A stretch of 35,091 nt of DNA, from the NCBI GenBank assembly GCA_947630715.1, contig CANRIP010000027.1, positions 1-35,091 on the forward strand, written 5' to 3'. The DNA is from an uncultured Acetatifactor sp. (GTDB lineage Bacteria; Bacillota; Clostridia; Lachnospirales; Lachnospiraceae). Of the stretch, positions 1-8,723 are shown piece by piece (the stretch's first letter is position 1; each line of letters starts with the position of its first letter). The translations under genes were made by a program, and so were the position numbers. The notes under the pieces were generated by a model, which had not been told where the DNA came from, searched no databases, and worked only from the letters and a program-made list of their open reading frames with translations.

Positions 1-660
1 TTCCTTTAAAAGAGCAAAGGTATGAATCTCCGGGAACCCCACCGTCTCGCAGAGCCGATCCAGATATTCCAGGTAATCGGGTTTTTCAATGTTCATGGCT
101 CTGTCGGGTCTCCAGGCGGGCAGTACCTTTACGTCAAAATCTTTGTCCGCTGCGATTTTTTTGTGCCATTCCAGACTGTCCACAGGATCGTCGGTGGTAC
201 AGATCAGGGTGACGTTGCTGCGGCGGATCAGATTGCGGACGCTCATATCAGGCTGCGCCAGTTTTTCGTTGCAGAAGTTCCAGACTTCCTCCGCCGTTTT
301 TTTGTTCAGCACACCGTGGTAGTCAAAATATCTTTGCAGCTCCAAATGGCTCCAGTGGAACAGGGGATTGCCGATGGCTTTTCCCAGACATTCCGCCCAG
401 GCAAGGAATTTTTCGTAATCGGAAGCGGATCCTGTAATATACTTTTCCTCTACGCCGCAGGAGCGCATATAGCGCCATTTATAATGATCTCCTCCCAGCC
501 ATACCTGGGTAATATTTTCAAACCGGCGGTCTTCCGCGATTTCCCTCGGGTTGATGTGACAGTGGTAATCCAGTACCGGTGTGGACTCCGCGTAGTCGTG
601 AAACAGCTTTTTTGCCGTCTCCGTCTCCAGCAGAAAATCCCTGTCCATAAATGCTTTCAT
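1..660 (-). CDS. uxaC: Uronate (glucuronate/galacturonate) isomerase, N-terminal 220 residues
   Basis: The minus strand reads [13 protein letters not shown] at its start and continues open to the window edge, so the C-terminal half lies outside. The product isomerises D-glucuronate to fructuronate and D-galacturonate to tagaturonate in cytosolic hexuronate breakdown. The protein follows the UxaC family closely: the amidohydrolase HxH metal motif is at H33 and H35 (DYHCH), followed by [30 protein letters not shown] and LPAWRPD, all in family order. The first ATG (658-660) is chosen because its MxxFM pattern matches family N termini; GAGG lies five bases upstream. A strong minus-strand promoter and a palindromic candidate operator lie upstream. 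No other uronate gene is in the window. Confidence 0.95.
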   Translation of the reverse strand, partial: MKAFMDRDFLLETETAKKLFHDYAESTPVLDYHCHINPREIAEDRRFENITQVWLGGDHYKWRYMRSCGVEEKYITGSASDYEKFLAWAECLGKAIGNPLFHWSHLELQRYFDYHGVLNKKTAEEVWNFCNEKLAQPDMSVRNLIRRSNVTLICTTDDPVDSLEWHKKIAADKDFDVKVLPAWRPDRAMNIEKPDYLEYLDRLCETVGFPEIHTFALLKE

Positions 661-732
661 TTCCTCCTCGCTTTCTGCCGCTTGTTACGGCCGTTGAACC
701 TGTATATCCGCAGGGGCCGCGCCCTCATCCTG

Positions 733-761
733 ATTATAGTAAACCGGTTTGCTTTTTTCAA
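733..761 (-). promoter_or_regulatory. Sigma-A promoter of uxaC
   Basis: On the minus strand TTGAAA (756-761) and TATAAT (733-738) are separated by exactly 17 bases. This leaves a leader of about 65 bases before the uxaC start codon. Confidence 0.8.
738..753. promoter_or_regulatory. Candidate LacI-type operator inside the uxaC promoter
   Basis: AAACCGGTTT (741-750) is a perfect palindrome with central CG, and the symmetry extends to 16 bases (AGTAAACCGGTTTGCT) with one mismatched pair. It fills most of the spacer between the -35 and -10 of the uxaC promoter. LacI-family repressors commonly bind such even palindromes with central CG and control hexuronate genes in many bacteria. The repressor itself is not in the window. 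Confidence 0.5.
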
Positions 762-781
762 GGGACATTGTGCAGTTCTTC

Positions 782-884
782 CCGAAAATCTCCGAACACC
801 TCCGAAAACCCCGAAAATTCGTTTCCGTATATTCCCGAAAACCTGTTTCCGCAACCCTCGTCCCTGTTCCCGCATGTCCGAAAA
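782..884. repeat. Cluster of CCGAAAA repeats, partly at 10-base spacing
   Basis: CCGAAAA (or CCGAACA) occurs at 782, 792, 802, 811, 835 and 878. The first three start exactly 10 bases apart and the fourth nine bases later. The cluster lies in the 348-base gap between two divergent genes, upstream of both promoters. All copies point the same way, so any bound protein would sit on one face of the helix. The function is unknown. Confidence 0.5.
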
Positions 885-901
885 CCCGTTTTCAGTATCA
901 C

Positions 902-931
902 TTGATAGAAGGTTTCCTTCTGTGTTACAAT
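902..931 (+). promoter_or_regulatory. Likely sigma-A promoter of the HerA-like gene
   Basis: TTGATA (902-907) and TACAAT (926-931) are separated by 18 bases, about 77 bases before the start codon at 1009. Confidence 0.55.
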
Positions 932-1008
932 CAAAAGAAAGCGGCAGGGTGGACGCATCGCCGGTTTCTCCATGCCGCACCGAAAATCATGCGCCGGAGG
1001 ATAACAAA

Positions 1009-2538
1009 ATGTATCAAAACGGAAAAATCTATATGGGACTGGCCGATGACGGGCCGGTGACCATGCAGTTGAATATGAGCAGCCGGCACGGCCTGATTGC
1101 CGGAGCCAGCGGTACGGGGAAGACTGTCACCATGAAAGTGATGGCGGAATCCTTTTCCGATGCGGGGGTGCCTGTGTTTCTCTGCGATATCAAAGGGGAC
1201 GTGTCCGGGCTGGCGGCTGACGGCGTAAGCTCGGAAAGTATGGAGCAGCGTATCGACCAGTTTGGAATCCGGGATTGCTTTCGGTATCAGTCCTACCCGG
1301 TGTGTTTTTGGGATATTTATCAGGAAAGCGGCCATCCTGTCCGGGCTACGGTTTCCGACATGGGACCGGATCTGCTGTCCCGAATCCTGAATTTGACGCC
1401 GGTGCAGGAGGGCGTTTTGAATATTATGTTCCGCATTGCGGATGACAGGGGGCTGATGCTGATCGATCTCAAGGATCTGCGGGCGCTGCTAACCTACGTC
1501 TCCGAACACAAGGAGGAATATGTCTCCGCTTACGGGACTATGTCCTCCCAATCCGTGGGAGGGATCCTGAGAGCGTTGATCCCTCTGGAAAATCAGGGCG
1601 GGGATCTATTTTTCGGGGAACCGGATCTGGATATTATGGATTGGATGCGGACTGCCCCTGACGGCCGCGGGATAATCAATATTCTGGACAGCGTGAAACT
1701 GGTGCGGAATCCAACGCTTTACGCCAGCTTTCTTTTGTGGATGATGGCGGAGCTTTTCGAGAGACTGCCTGAGGCGGGGGATCTGGAAAAGCCGAAACTG
1801 GTTTTCTTCTTTGACGAGGCGCATATGCTGTTTGCGGATGCGCCCAAAGCGCTGGTTCAGAAAATTGAGCAAGTGGTGAAACTGATTCGTTCCAAAGGGG
1901 TGGGAATTTATTTTGTGACCCAGAGCCCCGGGGATATCCCGGACAGTGTTCTGGCTCAGTTAAGCAACCGGGTACAACATGCGCTGCGGGCCTATACGCC
2001 CTCCGAACAAAAGGCGGTGCGGGCGGCCGCCCAGTCCTTCCGGGCAAATCCGGCTTTTAAAACGGAGGACGTGATCATGGAACTGGGAGTGGGCTGTGCG
2101 CTTACCTCCTTCCTGGATGAGCAGGGCGTTCCCTCCATGGCCAGGCAGACCGCGATTATATGTCCCCAAAGCCTGATGGGGCCTGTGGAGGATGAACGGC
2201 GCAGACGGCTGATGGCTGCGGACGGCATGGCAAAATATGATTTGTCCGTGGACAGGGAATCCGCGTATGAAGTCCTGGATCATCAAAGAAAGATGGATGA
2301 AAAGGAGGAGGCGCTGCAGCAGGAGCGGGAGCAGTTGGAGAAAGAAAAGGAGGCTTTTGCGAAACAGAAGGCCAAGGAGGAAGCGGCGGCGCAGAAACAG
2401 AAGGAGAAACAGGCCGAAGCCGCTCAAAAGAAGAAGGAAAGAGACGCGGAAAGGCGCAAAAATCAGATTGAGCGAAATTTGATCAATACCGGCGCCCAGA
2501 TCCTGAAAAGAGGGATTCTGAATACACTTTTTAAATAA
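1009..2538 (+). CDS. HerA/YjgR-type P-loop ATPase (DUF853 family)
   Basis: This is a 509-residue protein of the YjgR/DUF853 group of HerA-FtsK ATPases, near the usual family length of about 500. Walker A is GASGTGKT at residues 32-39 and Walker B is VFFFDEAH at 265-272, with catalytic E270. After about residue 425 the protein becomes a long Lys/Glu/Gln-rich region expected to form a coiled coil, then a short hydrophobic tail. Its cellular role is not established; relatives are linked to DNA translocation or processing. The start ATG at 1009 has GGAGG eight bases upstream. The frame stays open far upstream, but that stretch is antisense to uxaC and is not part of this gene. It appears to be monocistronic, with its own promoter. 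Confidence 0.9.
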   Translation: MYQNGKIYMGLADDGPVTMQLNMSSRHGLIAGASGTGKTVTMKVMAESFSDAGVPVFLCDIKGDVSGLAADGVSSESMEQRIDQFGIRDCFRYQSYPVCFWDIYQESGHPVRATVSDMGPDLLSRILNLTPVQEGVLNIMFRIADDRGLMLIDLKDLRALLTYVSEHKEEYVSAYGTMSSQSVGGILRALIPLENQGGDLFFGEPDLDIMDWMRTAPDGRGIINILDSVKLVRNPTLYASFLLWMMAELFERLPEAGDLEKPKLVFFFDEAHMLFADAPKALVQKIEQVVKLIRSKGVGIYFVTQSPGDIPDSVLAQLSNRVQHALRAYTPSEQKAVRAAAQSFRANPAFKTEDVIMELGVGCALTSFLDEQGVPSMARQTAIICPQSLMGPVEDERRRRLMAADGMAKYDLSVDRESAYEVLDHQRKMDEKEEALQQEREQLEKEKEAFAKQKAKEEAAAQKQKEKQAEAAQKKKERDAERRKNQIERNLINTGAQILKRGILNTLFK

Positions 2539-2664
2539 ACGGTAAGAAAGACCCCTAACGGGTGGGAAGGTTACAGCTCCCTTCTCTTATGCCCCTGCCA
2601 CAAAGGAGATAAGACGCAGGAAACCTGTTTTATAAAATGTTTAGGAGCTACTTGCACAGAATGG
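2539..2664. other. Gene-free stretch with a possible three-way-junction fold
   Basis: No open frame of note is present between the ATPase and the secA promoter. Short complementary arms could form a three-stem fold: TAAGA (2543-2547) with TCTTA (2585-2589), ACCC with GGGT (2551-2564), and GGGA with TCCC. None is followed by a T-run, so it is not a clear terminator. It was not recognised as a known RNA family. Confidence 0.2.
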
Positions 2665-2693
2665 TTGAAACATCGCCGCAAATCTGTTACAAT
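2665..2693 (+). promoter_or_regulatory. Sigma-A promoter of secA-prfB
   Basis: TTGAAA (2665-2670) and TACAAT (2688-2693) lie 17 bases apart. The transcript would carry a GC-rich leader of about 95 bases before the GTG start of secA. That leader contains the direct repeat GCTTGAG (2730 and 2752) and the arms CATCCG (2718-2723) and CGGATG (2770-2775), so it may fold. Confidence 0.75.
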
Positions 2694-2795
2694 AAAACTT
2701 GGGTTTTTATGACAGCGCATCCGGCGGAGGCTTGAGACGCCGTAGGGGATCAGCTTGAGGAAGGGCCGGCGGATGGCGGAAAGGTATGGATATCA

Positions 2796-5363
<2,568 letters not shown>

Positions 5364-5431
5364 GTCCGGCGTCTGCGGAAACCATAGTTTATGCAAACAA
5401 AATGTAATCACAGGAAAGAGGGTGACGCAAA

Positions 5432-6554
5432 GTGGTAGAACTTGATCAGATGAAGTCAGAACTTCTGGCTTACGAAACTCCATTAGCGGAAGTGAGGGAT
5501 TCACTTTGACCTCGCCGGTAAGGAAAAGAGGATAGAAGAACTGGAGATGGAGATGGAGGCTCCCGGTTTCTGGGACGATCCTGATCGCTCCAACAGTAAG
5601 ATGAAGGAACTGAAGAATCTGAAAGACACTGTGGAGGATGTGAACGGACTGGGCTCCCAGTACGAAGATATCCTGACGCTGATCGAGCTGGGATATGAGG
5701 AAAACGACGACTCCATGGTTCCGGATATCCGAAAGGAGCTGGACGAGTTTGCGGCGAAACTGGAGGAACTGCGGATCAGTACGCTGCTGTCCGGGGAATA
5801 TGACGAGGACAACGCTATCCTGAAACTGAATGCGGGGGCGGGAGGCACCGAAAGCTGCGACTGGTGCGGCATGCTGTACCGCATGTATACCAGATGGGCT
5901 GAAAAGAAGGGCTTTCAGGTGGAGGTGCTGGACTATCTGGACGGCGATGAGGCGGGGATCAAATCGGTGACTTTCCAGGTCAACGGGTTCAACGCCTACG
6001 GTTATTTAAAATCCGAAAAGGGTGTCCACAGGCTGGTAAGAATCTCCCCCTTTAACGCTCAAGGCAAGAGACAGACATCTTTTGTCTCTTTGGACGTAAT
6101 GCCGGACATTGAGGAAGATCTGGATGTGGAAATCGACGAAAAGGATCTGCGCATCGATACTTACCGAAGCAGCGGCGCAGGCGGCCAGCATATCAATAAG
6201 ACTTCGTCCGCCATCCGGATTACGCATATTCCCACGGGAACCGTGGTACAGTGTCAGAATGAGCGGAGCCAGTTCCAGAATAAGGATAAGGCCATGCAGA
6301 TGCTGAAGGCAAAGCTGTATCTGCTCAAAAAGGAAGCGAATGTGGAAAAGCTGTCCGACATTCGAGGGGAGATCAAGGATATCGCCTGGGGCAGCCAGAT
6401 CCGCTCCTATGTGCTCCAGCCTTATACCATGGTCAAGGATCACAGAACCAACATGGCCACCGGAAATGTGGACGCGGTGCTGGACGGAGAGCTGGATCCT
6501 CTGATCAATGAGTATCTGAAGTGGGTCAACACAAAAGACAGTAAAGAAATGTAA
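5432..6554 (+). CDS. prfB: Peptide chain release factor 2, with programmed +1 frameshift
   Basis: RF2 releases finished peptides at UGA and UAA codons. Reading starts at GTG 5432 (MVELDQMKSELL) and runs 25 codons to CTT TGA (stop at 5507-5509). The remaining 348 codons are in the +1 frame from GAC at 5508, giving 373 residues. CTT TGA C preceded by the Shine-Dalgarno-like GAGGGA four bases away is the classic RF2 autoregulatory site: scarce RF2 lets the ribosome shift and make more RF2. The RF2-specific SPF anticodon motif is at 205-207 and GGQ at 250-252, the same numbers as in E. coli RF2. GTG has AGAGGG upstream. A strong terminator follows the stop codon. Confidence 0.97.
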
Positions 6555-6584
6555 GACATGTAAAGCATATGTAAAACATGTAAG

Positions 6585-6630
6585 GCATTCCCGCGATCAG
6601 ACGAAAAAGGATCGTTCGGGAATGCTTTTA
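6585..6630 (+). terminator. Rho-independent terminator after prfB
   Basis: GCATTCCCG pairs with CGGGAATGC (nine base pairs), with an inner CGATC/GATCG stem, followed by TTTTAT. It overlaps the stop codon of the convergent DUF975 gene. Read from the other side the T-run is poor, so it serves mainly prfB. Confidence 0.85.
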
Positions 6631-7353
6631 TGTTTCTTTGGGACTCGCCAGATCCAGATAAAAACAGGTGTAGGTCATATGGATATAGGGCGTCAGCCAA
6701 AGCTCGCCGATCATCAGGCTGAGGGCGCACAGCAATTCCAGAGGGACAAAGCCAAGCTCCAGGAGAAACAGTTTTTTCCGGTTTCCACGGATCAGCCGGA
6801 AACTGGTCTTCAAAACCTTTCCGGCGGAAAGCTCCGGAAAATCCAGCATGATATAGAAAGAGAGCGCCAGTCCCAGGCCGGCGGTGAGATGGATGGCGAT
6901 TCCGGCTGCCAGAGCGGCGGCTGCTCCCGCAAAAACGGCGGGGCTTGGTGTGAAGACCGCGCTTTCCAAAAGGCGTTCCAGCGGGTAAAAGCTTAACACC
7001 TCCACCACTGCCCGGACAGCGGAAACCGCCAGGATTTTTGCGGTATCTCCCCGAAATCCGGCAAACAGATTGCGGAAGGAGGCGGGGATGCCGCAGGCGG
7101 CGTTCAAAAAAAAGAGTGTCTGCCCCAGATCCAGGACGCCCATCAGCCAGGTCAGCACCAGGGTGATCAGGCCGTCCATCAGAGCGGAGGACACATAGGA
7201 TGTTGTGTAGGGGGCGGCTTGAATGACCACCACATATGCCGCCCGATACAAGAGAGCGGCCGCCAGGCAGACGGAGATGGACAGGCCGTATCTGCCGTCC
7301 AGCCTGTCTTTCGCCGCGTTTTTCAGTTCATAGTTTGGCTTGTATTGTCTCAT
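6628..7353 (-). CDS. DUF975 family integral membrane protein
   Basis: This is a 241-residue protein with several hydrophobic segments. Its N terminus (ELKNAAKDRLDGRYGL) and C terminus (LWLTPYIHMTYTCFYLDL) match the usual ends of DUF975 proteins, which are widespread in Firmicutes and have no assigned function. It is the last gene of a three-gene minus-strand operon, starting nine bases after the stop of the gene before it. AGAGG stands just before the ATG. It ends convergently against the prfB terminator. The membrane location is clear from the sequence; the role is not. Confidence 0.8.
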   Translation of the reverse strand: MRQYKPNYELKNAAKDRLDGRYGLSISVCLAAALLYRAAYVVVIQAAPYTTSYVSSALMDGLITLVLTWLMGVLDLGQTLFFLNAACGIPASFRNLFAGFRGDTAKILAVSAVRAVVEVLSFYPLERLLESAVFTPSPAVFAGAAAALAAGIAIHLTAGLGLALSFYIMLDFPELSAGKVLKTSFRLIRGNRKKLFLLELGFVPLELLCALSLMIGELWLTPYIHMTYTCFYLDLASPKET

Positions 7354-7362
7354 AAAACCTCT

Positions 7363-7959
7363 TTACACTGCATAGTCCAGATTCATGCCGCAGTATTTGG
7401 CCCGGTCTGCGGATTTCAGTTCCTTCTGGTAGGGATGATCCTCGTTGTAATACTTGATCTGCGTGTGGGTGGTACCGCCCGAGATGTAGGTGCGGCCGCA
7501 CTCGGGACAGATGGCGGTGTGAATGGAAACAGAGGCGGAAAGCACCCTGCCGTTTCCGGTGGCGGCCTTCGCGTAGGCGTTGTTTACATGCTCCTGCTCA
7601 TGGGCCCGTACTGCCGCAGCAGCTCTCTGAGGGGAGAGATGGGTGGGCGTTTTAAAGGAAACCATTTCGTTGGAGCCGTCCTTATATTTACGGTTCTTAC
7701 AGGTACGGCATTCCTCGGCAGGGTCTTTGATTCCTTTTCTTTCTTTTTCTTCTTTTTCCTTCTCGGATTCCCAGGGAAGTTCCGGACGGCGATCCCATTC
7801 CGCCGAGCCTGTGGTGCCGCCGTTTCGCCGGCCCGGATCCGTGGCCTGCGCGCTGCCCTGAACAGCGTTTCCCGCAGTTTCCTGCCGGCCGTAAGCCTGT
7901 TCAAAATCACCGTAACGGTTCGGTAACAATCTGTTTGTGACGGAAAAAAAGTCGCTCAT
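7363..7959 (-). CDS. SprA-related putative zinc metallopeptidase
   Basis: This is a 198-residue soluble-looking protein. The N-terminal 80 residues are polar, Gly/Glu-rich and probably disordered. Next comes a Cys pair (CRTC), then HEQEH (H120, E121, H124), an HExxH zinc-protease motif inside VRAHEQEHVNNA. That surrounding pattern resembles the AHEQxH motif of the SprA-related family of putative metalloproteases. A second Cys pair (CPECG) follows, so a structural zinc is possible. No signal peptide is visible. AGGAGG precedes the ATG and overlaps the stop of the upstream gene. Flanked by two membrane-protein genes in one operon, it might process a membrane or envelope partner; that is inference. 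Confidence 0.65.
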   Translation of the reverse strand: MSDFFSVTNRLLPNRYGDFEQAYGRQETAGNAVQGSAQATDPGRRNGGTTGSAEWDRRPELPWESEKEKEEKERKGIKDPAEECRTCKNRKYKDGSNEMVSFKTPTHLSPQRAAAAVRAHEQEHVNNAYAKAATGNGRVLSASVSIHTAICPECGRTYISGGTTHTQIKYYNEDHPYQKELKSADRAKYCGMNLDYAV

Positions 7960-7971
7960 AGGCGTTTCCTC

Positions 7972-8436
7972 CTATTGGTTTTCAGGCATTTCATAGTAAT
8001 CGGAAAGGTAATCATAATAACGTTCCAGAAACTCCGTATAGCTGTCGGAGCCGTACTGTTCCTCCAACTGGGTCCATTCCTCCATCTGCTGCATGAGATT
8101 CGGCATGGCAAGAATCACATATACAATGGAGCATACGCCCACCAGAGCGCCGATGCAGGAGAGGACCAGGCCGCTTTTGGCGGTGCTGTTCAGTTTTTGC
8201 CCCTTCCGATACACCAGAAGGGCAAAGAGAATGCCAAGGGCGCTGAGCGGCAGGGAAATTCCGCAGCAGCCCAAGGTAACGGACAGTACGCCCAGAATAA
8301 AGGAAGCCAGGCTGAAAGACTGGCCGTAGGGTTTATGGACGGGCTGGTTGTAATAGCTGCTGTTGGCGGAGCTGCTGTTCCAGCGGTCCCACTGGTCATT
8401 GTGGGATTGATTGTTTTGGCTGCTGTAATCGTCCAT
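7972..8436 (-). CDS. Small DUF4190-like membrane protein
   Basis: This is a 154-residue protein with a polar Asn/Ser/Gln-rich N terminus, a hydrophobic hairpin (SLASFILGVLS to LGILFALLVY), a third membrane segment (SGLVLSCIGALVGVC) and an acidic, Tyr-rich tail. The layout resembles DUF4190-type proteins of unknown function. The frame extends 21 codons further upstream to an ATG at 8497-8499. The promoter at 8506-8534 would start transcription at about that ATG, so the internal ATG at 8434-8436, which has AAGGA nine bases upstream, is the better start. It is the first gene of the operon; its stop codon overlaps the next gene's ribosome binding site. Confidence 0.65.
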   Translation of the reverse strand: MDDYSSQNNQSHNDQWDRWNSSSANSSYYNQPVHKPYGQSFSLASFILGVLSVTLGCCGISLPLSALGILFALLVYRKGQKLNSTAKSGLVLSCIGALVGVCSIVYVILAMPNLMQQMEEWTQLEEQYGSDSYTEFLERYYDYLSDYYEMPENQ

Positions 8437-8505
8437 GGGGCAGAATCCTTCCCGTTGGCTCCTGGATTTGAAACGGGTTTGGTCGTAGTCCCGTTTCATA
8501 CTTTC

Positions 8506-8534
8506 ACTCTATCATTTTCAGGTCGGATTGTCAA
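8506..8534 (-). promoter_or_regulatory. Promoter of the minus-strand three-gene operon
   Basis: On the minus strand TTGACA (8529-8534) and TAGAGT (8506-8511) are 17 bases apart, with an extended TG one base before the -10. The predicted start of transcription is near 8499. Confidence 0.75.
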
Positions 8535-8554
8535 ACCGGATCGGCTGTTGAATC

Positions 8555-8583
8555 TTGCGGCGGCAGTTTTTTTTTAGTATAAT
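8555..8583 (+). promoter_or_regulatory. Promoter of tex
   Basis: TTGCGG (8555-8560) and a perfect TATAAT (8578-8583) are 17 bases apart, with a T-run in the spacer. It is divergent from the neighbouring operon promoter and leaves a leader of about 130 bases before tex. Confidence 0.7.
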
Positions 8584-8626
8584 GAACCGGACGGGAAAAC
8601 CGGACATCCGGTGGGTGTTCGGTTGA

Positions 8627-8710
8627 GAATTTGTGCCGGAGCGTCACAAATTCCTCTGATGGCGGACGCGAATGTGAGATTCGCGCCGCCCTGTCGCGTA
8701 AACGCTCCGG
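8627..8710 (+). ncRNA. Structured tex leader, candidate cis-regulatory pseudoknot
   Basis: GAATTTGTG (8627-8635) pairs perfectly with CACAAATTC (8645-8653), leaving the nine-base loop CCGGAGCGT (8636-8644). That whole loop is complementary to ACGCTCCGG (8702-8710), which ends just before the tex ribosome binding site. Between them GGCGG-A-CGCGAAT and ATTCGCG-CCGCC (8661-8690) form a 12-pair hairpin with one bulge and a GTGAG loop. The result is either a pseudoknot or two alternative folds, as in translational riboswitches. No known family was recognised. It could also be a dispersed intergenic repeat that happens to lie here. Confidence 0.5.
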
Positions 8711-8723
8711 AATGGAGATTGCT

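Noticed and set aside
22..1008. A long plus-strand frame that joins in frame to the HerA-like ATPase
   Set aside because: It is antisense to uxaC and to the repeat-rich gap. The minus strand encodes a clear UxaC protein, and the ATPase has its own ribosome binding site at 995-1000.
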